From Candidatus Scybalocola fimicaballi (GTDB lineage: Bacteria > Bacteroidota > Bacteroidia > Bacteroidales > Paludibacteraceae): a DNA stretch of 13,641 nucleotides. Every line of letters begins with the position of its first letter. Within the stretch, counting starts at the first letter, position 1. Below are positions 6,012 through 12,966 of the stretch, piece by piece. A program made the translations under genes and the position numbers. The notes beneath the pieces were generated by a model that was not told where the DNA came from, did not search any database, and saw nothing but the letters and a program-made list of their open reading frames with translations. The DNA lies in the NCBI GenBank assembly GCA_002317115.1, contig DCIP01000190.1:1-13641 (forward strand), in the 5' to 3' direction.

Positions 6012-7553
6012 ATGAAAGAGAAGATTACAGAGCTTGAAAGCAGACGCAATAAAGCGTTGTTGTGTGGTGGAGAGGCTGCTATTGAGAAGCGTCATGCCAA
6101 AGGCTTGCTTACAGCTCGTGAAAGAATAGATTTATTGGTCGACGCGGATTCGTTCCGTGAGACAGATATATTTGTCCATAAGGATGGCGATGATGCTCCA
6201 GGCGACGGTGTCGTTTGTGGAGTGGCTAAGATCAACGGCAAAAACGTTTGTGTCTTTGCTCAGGATTTCACCGTTCTTGGAGGAAGCCTTGGTTTGCGTC
6301 ACGCAAGAAAAATCACTAAGATACAGGATTTGGCTGCCAAGATGCGTTGTCCTATAATCGGCATCAACGATTCAGGTGGAGCACGTATTCAGGACGGTGT
6401 CGACTCATTATGCGGTTATGGTGAGATTTTCTACCGCAACACATTGCTTTCCGGACTTGTGCCGCAGATTTCTGTGGTGATGGGGCCATGTGCTGGTGGA
6501 GCCGCCTACTCTCCAGCGTTGACAGACTTCGTCTTTATGGTCGATGGAATCTCCAAGATGTTCCTTACTGGTCCTACCGTTGTGGAGACGGTGATGGGAG
6601 AAACCATTTCGCAAGAGGATTTGGGTGGAGCGAGAGTCCACGCAGAGAAAGCCGGTACTGCCCATTTCTTCGCTGAAAATGAGAAAGACTGTCTTGCACA
6701 GGTAAGACGCTTGCTTGAATATCTGCCTCAGAGTGCTGATGATATTGAATTTGAAAAAGACGCGAGATCTCGCGTCTCTACGGATGATTTTTCCAATAAT
6801 ATAGCATCAATTCTTCCTTCTGATGGAAAAGAGCCATACGATGTGCGAGAGGTGGTGAAGTGTGTGGCCGATAAGGATTCGTTCCTTGAGGTTCACGAGA
6901 TGTTTGCCCCTAACATTGTGTGTGGATTTATCAGAATGAACGGTGCGACGGTGGGTGTTGTGGCAAACCAACCTAATTATCTTGCTGGAGCCCTTGATGC
7001 CGACTCAGCTGACAAAGCGTCACGATTCATCCGTTTCTGCGACTCATTCAATATTCCATTGTTGACATTGATGGATGTGCCTGGTTGTCTTCCAGGTGTG
7101 GATGGCGAACATTCAGGTGCTGTGCGTCACGGAGCCAAACTATTCTATGCCTATGCAGAGGCTACAATCCCGATGATTACTGTGGTGCTTAGAAAAGCCT
7201 ATGGAGGAGGATACGTGGCGTTGGGAAGCCGACATATCGGTGCTGATTACGTATTTTGTCTTCCGACTGCAGAGATTGCCGTGATGGGACCGGAGAGTGC
7301 TGTGTCGGTGCTATACCATAAGGAGATTAAATCTATTGTTGAGGCTGGTGGCGACGTCGAGGCATTCAAGAAAGAGAAGGCTGAGGAGTACCGTCGCGAA
7401 TATGCTAATCCTTATGAGGCAGGAGCAAAAGGTTATATTGACGACGTTGTTGATCCAAAGAATGTTCGCAGCCGTGTGATTGATGCATTTGCGTCTTTAA
7501 AGGGTAAGAAGGTGGAGCGTCCGTATAAAAAACATGGATTGACTCCGGCTTAA
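6012..7553 (+). CDS. Biotin-dependent acyl-CoA carboxyltransferase (propionyl-CoA carboxylase beta / methylmalonyl-CoA decarboxylase alpha type)
   Basis: The 513 residues match the two-crotonase-fold carboxyltransferase family that moves a carboxyl group between biotin and propionyl-CoA/methylmalonyl-CoA. The N domain has GINDSGGARIQDGVDSL with its oxyanion-hole glycines, MGPCAGGAAYSPALTDF, and GGARVHAEKAGTAHF. The C domain has LMDVPGCLPGVDGEHSGAV, RHGAKLFYAYAEATIPMIT, RKAYGGGYVALGS and PTAEIAVMGPESAV, and it ends in KKHGLTPA. A biotin-carrier gene follows 15 bases after the stop. There is no biotin carboxylase and no Na+-pump beta or gamma subunit, so carboxylase and decarboxylase roles cannot be separated here. 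A GTAG-type hairpin repeat lies in frame in the linker between the two domains (residues 250-257, DARSRVST), a variable region in the family, so activity is probably kept. Spacing of 33 bases from the permease gene allows read-through transcription. Confidence 0.93.
   Translation: MKEKITELESRRNKALLCGGEAAIEKRHAKGLLTARERIDLLVDADSFRETDIFVHKDGDDAPGDGVVCGVAKINGKNVCVFAQDFTVLGGSLGLRHARKITKIQDLAAKMRCPIIGINDSGGARIQDGVDSLCGYGEIFYRNTLLSGLVPQISVVMGPCAGGAAYSPALTDFVFMVDGISKMFLTGPTVVETVMGETISQEDLGGARVHAEKAGTAHFFAENEKDCLAQVRRLLEYLPQSADDIEFEKDARSRVSTDDFSNNIASILPSDGKEPYDVREVVKCVADKDSFLEVHEMFAPNIVCGFIRMNGATVGVVANQPNYLAGALDADSADKASRFIRFCDSFNIPLLTLMDVPGCLPGVDGEHSGAVRHGAKLFYAYAEATIPMITVVLRKAYGGGYVALGSRHIGADYVFCLPTAEIAVMGPESAVSVLYHKEIKSIVEAGGDVEAFKKEKAEEYRREYANPYEAGAKGYIDDVVDPKNVRSRVIDAFASLKGKKVERPYKKHGLTPA
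6758..6781 (-). repeat. REP-like palindrome inserted in frame in the carboxyltransferase gene
   Basis: Positions 6758-6777 are a perfect 20-bp palindrome, AGACGCGAGATCTCGCGTCT. On the minus strand it is preceded exactly by GTAG (6778-6781). It shares 23 of 24 bases with 7900-7923. In the gene it encodes DARSRVST between the N and C domains without breaking the frame. Confidence 0.8.
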
Positions 7554-7568
7554 TTTGAATCATGGCTT

Positions 7569-7886
7569 ATGAAGCAGGTTGAGATAGAGATTGACGGAAT
7601 AAAATATAAGACTTTCGTAAGGGAGAATGGGTTTCGTGCGTCGAGTTATAACTCGACGCACGAAACCCACGCAACAGAGGTATTCCCTCCAATCGCAGGC
7701 AAGGTGATTGATATAATTTCTGTCGGCACAATGGTCAAGAAGGGCGACGTCGTTGCAAGGATAGAGGCGATGAAAATGTATAATCGTATCTTTTCTCCCG
7801 TCGACGGAATTGTGAAAGAGGTGAATTACTCTGTTGGCGATAACGCGATGAGATCGAAGGCTCTCGTTGTGATTGAAATTCATTAA
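7569..7886 (+). CDS. Biotin carboxyl carrier protein (biotinyl domain subunit)
   Basis: This 105-residue subunit carries the biotin for the adjacent carboxyltransferase. The C-terminal biotinyl domain (about 37-105) contains PPIAGKVIDIISVGTMVKKGD, then EAMKM (67-71) with Lys69 as the biotinylated residue, then SPVDGIVKEVNYSVGD. The N-terminal strand segment (1-17, MKQVEIEIDGIKYKTFV) is typical of decarboxylase gamma-like carriers. The linker is unusual. Where relatives carry an Ala/Pro-rich hinge, residues 20-34 (NGFRASSYNSTHETH) are encoded by a perfect 42-bp palindrome. The ATG at 7569 is 15 bases after the carboxyltransferase stop; another ATG at 7562 is in a different frame that stops at once. 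A stable hairpin 60 bases into the message could slow transcription or translation and tune subunit ratio. Confidence 0.93.
   Translation: MKQVEIEIDGIKYKTFVRENGFRASSYNSTHETHATEVFPPIAGKVIDIISVGTMVKKGDVVARIEAMKMYNRIFSPVDGIVKEVNYSVGDNAMRSKALVVIEIH
7628..7669. repeat. Perfect 42-bp palindrome in frame in the biotin-carrier gene
   Basis: The left arm 7628-7648 (starting TGGGTTTCGTGCG) is the exact reverse complement of the right arm 7649-7669, with no spacer at the centre (GTTA|TAAC). The next outer pair (A7627, C7670) does not match. It lacks the GTAG foot of the other repeats, so it belongs to a different class. Forty-two bases equal 14 codons, preserving the frame. A perfect arm of 21 bases cannot be chance. 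Confidence 0.95.
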
Positions 7887-7899
7887 TAAAAGGTAGTAA

Positions 7900-7923
7900 A
7901 GAAGCGAGATCTCGCGTCTCTAC
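7900..7923 (-). repeat. REP-like palindrome between the biotin-carrier and M3 peptidase genes
   Basis: This is a near copy of 6758-6781: the same core GCGAGATCTCGC, the same flank TCTCTAC (GTAG on the minus strand), and one base change (A at 7903) that breaks one pair. It is in the 57-base gap before the M3 peptidase and has no T tract. Confidence 0.8.
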
Positions 7924-7943
7924 AATTGGGTTAATTAATCTAC

Positions 7944-10052
7944 ATGAAGAAATTACTTAGCATCATATTATTATTAAACTGGTTTGTTATGACAGCACAA
8001 GTTAATGAAAATGAATTGATCAAGAAGTGGACTGTGTTCGACACTCCACATAATACTTTAAGATTTTCTCAATATCCAGCATCTGAATATCTTCAGGCTA
8101 TGCGTCTTGCTATGAAGGAGCATAACAAGGAGATTGAGAAGATTAAGAATAATCCTGAGGCACCCACTTTTGAAAATACAATTGTGGCTTTGGAGGCGTC
8201 GGGAGATATGCTTTCAAATATCCAATACTGTTTCTATAACTTGTTGAGCGCAGAAACAAACGATGAATTGGATAATATTGCTGGTGAGATTTCTCCAGAA
8301 GAGACTGAACATACCAACGTCATCTATCAGGATGCCACTCTTTTCGCTCGTGTCAAGGCAATTTATGATAAGAAGGAGACTCTTAATCTTTCTATTGAGG
8401 AAAAGAAACTTCTTGAAGATACATACGAGTCTTTCGAAAATATGGGAGCCACACTTCCTGCCGACAAGCAGAAGCAGTTTTCTGAACTTAGCAAACAGCT
8501 ATCATCGCTTACATTGCAGTTCCAGCAGAATGTGTTGAAGTCGACAAATGAATATAAACTAAAGGTTGCTGACGCATCACAGTTGACTGGTATTCCTCAG
8601 GCAATCCTTGACGCAGCTAAGGAAGAGGCAAAGAAGGAAAACTTCGATGGTTATGTTTTCACGTTGAAAGCACCGTCGTATGTTCCTTTTATGAAATATG
8701 CTGACAATCGTGAGTTGAGAAAGACTATTTATTTGGCGTATAATTCACGTTCTACATCTGGAGAAAGCAGCAATGTTGAAGTGCTAAGAAAAATCACTGA
8801 AACACGTCTTAAAATAGCAAATTTGCTTGGCTATAAGTGCCATGCCGACAAGATCTTGCGTCATCGTATGGCAGAGAAGAAGGAGAATGTATACAATCTT
8901 TTGGACGAACTTCTTGCCGCTTACAAGCCAACTGCTTTGAAGGAGGTTGAGGCCGTGAAAGATTTCGCTGCTTCATATTCGAATCCTGTTGCCAAGACAG
9001 ATTTCCAACCGTGGGATTGGAGCTACTACTCAGAGAAATTGCGTGAGAAGGAGTATGCTATCAACGACGAGTTGATCAAGCCATACCTTGAACTTGAAAA
9101 TGTTAAGAAGGGAGTGTTTGGCCTTGCGACGCGATTGTATGGATTGCAGTTTGTGAAGAACGATAAGATTGAGGTATACCACCCAGAGGTTGAGGCATTC
9201 GACGTCATCGACAAGGACGGCAAATACCTTGCTGTGCTTTACACCGATTTCCATCCACGTGAAGGAAAGAGTGGTGGAGCCTGGATGACAGAGTTTAAGC
9301 CACAGTGGATAGAGAAAGACGGTACAGATTCCCGTCCACACATTTCCATTGTGATGAATTTCTCACGTCCGACAGAAAATGAGCCATCTCTACTTACATT
9401 CGATGAGTTGACAACATTCCTTCATGAGTTTGGACACTCAATCCACGGAATGGTGGCTAAATCACGTTTCGCATCGTTGTCGGGCACAAATGTGTATAGA
9501 GATTTCGTAGAGTTGCCATCACAGTTGATGGAAAACTGGGCTCTTGAGAAGGAGTATCTTGATTCGTTTGCCAAACATTATAAGACAGGAGAGAAGATCC
9601 CTGCTGAGTTGATTGAGAAGATCCGTAAGGCTGCTAATTTCAACACAGGATACTTCACATTGCGTCAGCTATCATTCGGCTATCTTGATATGGCATGGCA
9701 TACACTTGAGACTCCATACACCGGAGATGTCAAGCAGTTTGAGGAGCAGGCATGGGCAAAGACACAATTGCTGAACTCAGTTCCGTCGTCGCTAATGAGT
9801 GCCAATTTCACGCATATCTTCTCAGGAGGTTATTCCGCCGGCTATTACGGATACAAGTGGGCAGAAGTGCTCGACGCAGATGCGTTTGCGGCATTCCAGG
9901 CAGAAGGAATCTTCAATCAGCAGACAGCGGAGAGATTCCGTCATGAAGTGTTGGAGAAGGGCGGTAGTGAGCATCCAATGACGCTTTACAAGCGATTCCG
10001 TGGTCAGGAGCCAACAATCGATGCTCTATTGAAGAGAAACGGAGTGAAGTAA
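7944..10052 (+). CDS. dcp: M3-family zinc metallopeptidase, dipeptidyl carboxypeptidase (Dcp) type, exported
   Basis: This 702-residue peptidase has the length of Dcp, which removes C-terminal dipeptides. An N-terminal signal peptide (MKKLLSIILLLNWFVMTAQ, cleavage near 19-20) sends it to the periplasm. The zinc site is complete: HEFGHSIHG (494-502) with His494, Glu495 and His498, and Glu523 in FVELPSQLMENW as third ligand, 29 residues after the first His as in Dcp. Upstream, SGGAWMTEFKP and HISIVMNFSRP belong to the conserved M3 core. Downstream, HIFSGGYSAGYYGYKWAEVLDADAF is the substrate-binding Tyr-rich segment, and RFRGQEPTIDALLKRNG is the usual M3 C-terminus. It follows a hairpin repeat and has no clear promoter of its own in the 57-base gap. 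A repeat-derived terminator stands 35 bases after its stop. Dcp versus oligopeptidase A is judged from the signal peptide and motif context. Confidence 0.95.
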   Translation: MKKLLSIILLLNWFVMTAQVNENELIKKWTVFDTPHNTLRFSQYPASEYLQAMRLAMKEHNKEIEKIKNNPEAPTFENTIVALEASGDMLSNIQYCFYNLLSAETNDELDNIAGEISPEETEHTNVIYQDATLFARVKAIYDKKETLNLSIEEKKLLEDTYESFENMGATLPADKQKQFSELSKQLSSLTLQFQQNVLKSTNEYKLKVADASQLTGIPQAILDAAKEEAKKENFDGYVFTLKAPSYVPFMKYADNRELRKTIYLAYNSRSTSGESSNVEVLRKITETRLKIANLLGYKCHADKILRHRMAEKKENVYNLLDELLAAYKPTALKEVEAVKDFAASYSNPVAKTDFQPWDWSYYSEKLREKEYAINDELIKPYLELENVKKGVFGLATRLYGLQFVKNDKIEVYHPEVEAFDVIDKDGKYLAVLYTDFHPREGKSGGAWMTEFKPQWIEKDGTDSRPHISIVMNFSRPTENEPSLLTFDELTTFLHEFGHSIHGMVAKSRFASLSGTNVYRDFVELPSQLMENWALEKEYLDSFAKHYKTGEKIPAELIEKIRKAANFNTGYFTLRQLSFGYLDMAWHTLETPYTGDVKQFEEQAWAKTQLLNSVPSSLMSANFTHIFSGGYSAGYYGYKWAEVLDADAFAAFQAEGIFNQQTAERFRHEVLEKGGSEHPMTLYKRFRGQEPTIDALLKRNGVK

Positions 10053-10084
10053 AATTCAGAATTATAAATGCTGAATGCAGAATT

Positions 10085-10116
10085 GTAGAGACGTCGCATT
10101 GCGATGTCTCTTTTTT
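10085..10116 (+). terminator. Terminator formed by a GTAG-type repeat after the M3 peptidase gene
   Basis: GTAG (10085-10088) leads into an 11-bp stem with one G-T pair (10087-10097 with 10101-10111) and a 3-nt loop, followed by six T (10111-10116). It shares the GTAGRGRCG signature of the other repeats, so a REP-like element appears to serve as the terminator. Confidence 0.7.
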
Positions 10117-10174
10117 GTTGGAGACTACGAAAAACTGACACCAGACAGAATCAATGAGATTTAGAATGGTTTAG

Positions 10175-10204
10175 AATCAGCCTTCGGGCTGATTTTATTG
10201 TTTT
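10175..10204 (+). terminator. Hairpin with TTCG tetraloop, second terminator before the WG-repeat gene
   Basis: AATCAGCC (10175-10182) pairs with GGCTGATT (10187-10194) around a stable TTCG loop, followed by a T-rich stretch (TTATTGTTTT). The T tract is interrupted, so termination may be partial. It overlaps the -33 region of the next promoter. Confidence 0.55.
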
Positions 10205-10227
10205 ATAGCGTTTTTAGGCTATATTTG
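10197..10227 (+). promoter_or_regulatory. Bacteroidota promoter for the WG-repeat gene
   Basis: TATATTTG (10220-10227) matches TAnnTTTG. ATTG (10197-10200), one base off the TTTG consensus, lies 19 bases upstream. The start would be near 10234, about 50 bases before the preferred ATG. Confidence 0.6.
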
Positions 10228-10286
10228 CAGATATAATTTATAAGTTAGACGTTTACATGTTTACAGATAAAATGAAAGGTAGTGTG

Positions 10287-11723
10287 ATGATAAAAAAATT
10301 GTTATTGGTCCTTGTGGCTATTAGTATCCACTGTATGTCATATGCAGAACCATTATCAAAAAAACAGTTGGTGCGTCTCAACGAAAATATTAGGGATTAT
10401 GAGCGTGTTGACGCGTTCTCCAATGGTAAGGCATTTGTCGGCAAGGCCGAAGATTTCGGTTATATCGACAAAAAAGGAAATCTTGTAATAAAGGAAGAAA
10501 TATCATTTCACGATTATTCAAGAACTGTCTATCTGGAAAATAAGACAGTTAGGATGGGCGATGACAAATCAGGAAAGTCCTGTCTGGTTAAAGACGGAGC
10601 CATCGTGTCTGGTATGAAAGGGGAACCTGTGGTTAACTTGTTATCAAAAACTGTCTTTAAGAAAAAAGACGGATCGTATGCCGGTGTCGGCGACCTTGAG
10701 GAGAGGGGCAATTCCCCTTTCCCGACTAAAGAACTAAACAAAGAAATGTATAGGTCCCTTTTTTGCTATGGAGCAAAAGATGGGGCTGGTGTGATTGATG
10801 GTTATATAATGTGTAGGAACGGAAAATATGGAGTGGTTGACAGCCACGGAAATACGTTGTTCCCGTTCGTACATACCGATTTTGTCTTTGTTTATTGGAA
10901 CGGTTTTTTCATAACATGCGAAGCCGAAGTTGTTGAAGAAGATTACGGTTTTGTAAGGTATCTGAAATGGTATGACATCTATAAAGACGGTAAAAAGATA
11001 TTTGGAAAGATAAGTAATCATAACATAGTAACAGGTTATGACTTCATCTGTTTTTATGATTATGAGGGTAATAATGCTTTCATAATGAACACCAACGGTC
11101 AAGAGATAAAGAAAGTACCTTATGGTAAAAATTACTTTAAATATGTAGGAGGAGGAAATAATTGGCTTTTGGAAAATAAAAACGGAGAACCTGTTTTAGA
11201 TACGAGTTTCCCTATTGACCATATAAGAGACAACTATTATAATGTGTATAAAGATGGCAAGTCTTATGTGCTTGACAACGAAGGATGTCTAACCGTTGTT
11301 GACGGCGTTCCATATATTGCTTTCACTAGTTTTTCTGCAGGAACGCTGTCTTTGGATGACTTGAAAAAGAATATTAAAGGATCAAGAAATGACGAGTTGA
11401 CTGCTCTTTATGGGGGCGACGAGATATTGTCGAGAGAAGACATGCTTCTGAATATAAATCATGTCAAGTATTTCCGTAAGAAGGGTAAACACATTGTTTA
11501 TAAAGAGGAGAAGCCTGGTGGCAATTTGATGGTACGGCATGAATATGAGGTGGAAAAAGATGCCTATGCCTTGTTCAATGCTGATGGGAAAATGGTTTTA
11601 CCATTTAAGTTCGACGAAATCGGCTATTTTTCAGAGGGGCTTATCCATGTCAAGTACAAGGGCCGTTGGTACTATACTAACGAAAAGGGAGAAGGGTTAC
11701 CAACCGATGCCTTGAAAGAATAA
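10287..11723 (+). CDS. Exported WG-repeat protein
   Basis: This is a 478-residue exported protein. ATG 10287 puts a classic signal peptide at the N-terminus (MIKKLLLVLVAISIHCMSYA, cleavage near 20). Two in-frame ATGs (10257, 10272) would add 10 or 5 residues of no obvious use. The mature part carries degenerate WG/KWG beta repeats, in which a short Gly-Tyr/Trp-Ile/Val-Asp-x-x-Gly turn is followed by a strand: FSNGKAFVGKAEDFGYIDKKGN near residues 44-65, GKYGVVDSHGNTLFPF in the middle, and FNADGKMVLPFKFDEIGYFSEG with YKGRWYYTNEKGEG at the end. Such repeats usually make a beta-propeller-like or extended binding surface; no enzyme function is implied. The gene has its own promoter and terminators on its upstream side, so it is a single transcription unit. 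A transposase relic follows 11 bases after the stop. The partner is unknown. Confidence 0.8.
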   Translation: MIKKLLLVLVAISIHCMSYAEPLSKKQLVRLNENIRDYERVDAFSNGKAFVGKAEDFGYIDKKGNLVIKEEISFHDYSRTVYLENKTVRMGDDKSGKSCLVKDGAIVSGMKGEPVVNLLSKTVFKKKDGSYAGVGDLEERGNSPFPTKELNKEMYRSLFCYGAKDGAGVIDGYIMCRNGKYGVVDSHGNTLFPFVHTDFVFVYWNGFFITCEAEVVEEDYGFVRYLKWYDIYKDGKKIFGKISNHNIVTGYDFICFYDYEGNNAFIMNTNGQEIKKVPYGKNYFKYVGGGNNWLLENKNGEPVLDTSFPIDHIRDNYYNVYKDGKSYVLDNEGCLTVVDGVPYIAFTSFSAGTLSLDDLKKNIKGSRNDELTALYGGDEILSREDMLLNINHVKYFRKKGKHIVYKEEKPGGNLMVRHEYEVEKDAYALFNADGKMVLPFKFDEIGYFSEGLIHVKYKGRWYYTNEKGEGLPTDALKE

Positions 11724-11734
11724 AGTGACTTTAG

Positions 11735-11914
11735 AAATATATAGAGGATGGCAACTACGATATTGACAACTCGTTATCTGAACGGTCAATCCGTCCGTTT
11801 ACGGTAGGCAGAAGCGCCTGCAAGGGATTCACCAGCGAGGAAGGGGTGATGATAAATCAGGAGCTCATCATGACTCTAATCAAAGAGCTGCAGATGCAGG
11901 ATTTGAGCCATTAA
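11735..11914 (+). pseudogene. IS66-family transposase relic
   Basis: The frame from 11735 to TAA at 11912-11914 begins with IEDGNYDIDNSLSERSIRPFTVGR, matching the conserved block of IS66 transposases around the last catalytic Glu (DNNxxERxxRPxxxGR pattern). After GR the expected continuation (K-N-x-L-F) is lost and the remaining 35 codons do not resemble the family. There is no start, no catalytic Asp region and no IS66 helper genes. About 60 codons of a protein of roughly 500 remain, so it is inactive and marks old insertion activity at the edge of the AT-rich region. Recombination between two IS66 copies could explain the odd tail. Confidence 0.75.
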
Positions 11915-11954
11915 ACGGAAATTATAGTTATGGTAAAAAAACAAAATAATAGAA

Positions 11955-12404
11955 ATGAAGATCTTAATAATTGCTATAGCCCTATTTTGGGGATCAAATA
12001 TTATAAGTGCTCAAGAATTTACAATGAGTTCAAATTATATTAAGAGCTTTTCGTACATAAAAAATGATTCGATGTATATTGAGTTGTCAAGTTCGAGAAA
12101 TGTTTATTCTTCTCTGGTTCCTCATTGTGCGTTTAGGGCAGTTAATGATGATATTCAAACAATAAATATAGGTATATTCGATTATAATCATATTTCATAT
12201 ATTGATGATTTAGTGTGTTTAAAAGATACTATACTCAAATATCAATATAAAATAGAAGATACTGCAAAAGAAATTCAAATTCATCTTGGATTTCTCGTTG
12301 TGAAAAATACTGACCAAAAGTTCTCTAATACATTCTATTTGTATAGAGATTCAGAATATGAAGATTTATTCAATTGGATAGAAATACCATTATGTGGCAA
12401 ATAA
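11955..12404 (+). CDS. Exported hypothetical protein, 149 aa
   Basis: I do not recognise this family. It has a clear signal peptide (MKILIIAIALFWGSNIISAQ, cleavage about residue 20), followed by about 129 residues rich in Ser, Ile, Asn and Tyr with alternating hydrophobic stretches (MYIELSSS, IQTINIGIF, EIQIHLGFLVV), which suggests an all-beta periplasmic or surface protein. There are two Cys in the mature part besides one near the C-terminus (CGK). No lipobox is seen. Codon use is strongly AT-rich (ATA, AAT, TTA), unlike the housekeeping genes upstream. It lies 40 bases after the IS66 relic and has A-rich sequence before the ATG but no consensus promoter. The intact signal peptide and frame support a real gene, possibly horizontally acquired. 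Confidence 0.65.
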   Translation: MKILIIAIALFWGSNIISAQEFTMSSNYIKSFSYIKNDSMYIELSSSRNVYSSLVPHCAFRAVNDDIQTINIGIFDYNHISYIDDLVCLKDTILKYQYKIEDTAKEIQIHLGFLVVKNTDQKFSNTFYLYRDSEYEDLFNWIEIPLCGK

Positions 12405-12966
12405 TCAGAAACCTCTAAACTTTCAACAAAGAAGGCTTGTCCCCAAAAACTGATGTAAGCAATGTTAAACTTGACTTTTTTTTGTCGCAAACATAAAAAT
12501 CAGTAAAGTATTGCAAGCGAAAGAAAATGTGCAAGATATGTGACATGTATGAGGCAAACAAGGGCAAGGAGGGTGTGAGTATCTCCAAAATCAGCAAACA
12601 GCCATTTATGTCTATTTCAGAATATAGATGAGATAAACGACTAGCAAAATCCTCGTTATAATTTTCAAGCCCCAACTTAGGTTTCAAGCAAAATAAGAGA
12701 AAAAATCGAATATGTTCGTCAAAATACATCATATGAGTCCATGTAGTGCTTTTAGAATGATCATATCATTCTTGCTGCTCCTGCTTTGCTATCCATCCCA
12801 TGCCATCACCTGGGAAGACCGTGGAGGAGTGGCGGTGCTGGTTCAAGATTTTAAGTAATTCTTTATGTGTTACCAATGTTAGGAAAAAATTCTGCACAAA
12901 ATGGTAGATCGCTAACATTATCATAAAAGACATATATAATAACCATTTATGTAAGATATTAAGTAA
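12405..12966. other. Gene-poor stretch with no convincing coding sequence except a 41-aa ORF
   Basis: About 560 bases between two unknown genes. The minus strand is open for 105 codons (12415-12732), but the translation is leucine-rich without recognisable motifs, and I do not call it a gene. On the plus strand a 41-codon ORF at 12733-12858 looks like a signal peptide and is listed separately. An 8-base inverted repeat, AATGTTAG (12875-12882) with CTAACATT (12912-12919), lies 29 bases apart and is not followed by T. The remainder before 12967 is AT-rich with no promoter consensus. It may be the debris of an older mobile element. Confidence 0.5.
12733..12858 (+). CDS. Small ORF with signal-peptide-like N-terminus, 41 aa (possible gene remnant)
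   Basis: ATG 12733 opens a 41-residue frame ending at TAA 12856-12858. It has a hydrophobic core (RMIISFLLLLLCYPSHA) resembling a signal peptide, followed by only about 17 residues (ITWEDRGGVAVLVQDFK). The sequence is visibly less AT-rich than its surroundings. It could be a small exported peptide, but I think it more likely that it is the 5' end of a gene whose body is lost, since the region carries mobile-element debris. Confidence 0.35.
   Translation: MSPCSAFRMIISFLLLLLCYPSHAITWEDRGGVAVLVQDFK

Noticed and set aside
6758..10111. CRISPR array
   Set aside because: The repeats are palindromic, spaced irregularly by kilobases, and one lies within a gene; no spacer pattern or cas gene is present.
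12415..12732. 105-codon minus-strand ORF in the gene-poor stretch
   Set aside because: No motif, signal or start context supports it; composition is leucine- and serine-rich as expected from AT-rich non-coding sequence. A transposon relic remains possible but could not be shown.
12875..12919. 8-base inverted repeat as possible IS ends
   Set aside because: The enclosed 29 bases contain nothing, and no target duplication is seen; the match is short enough to be chance.
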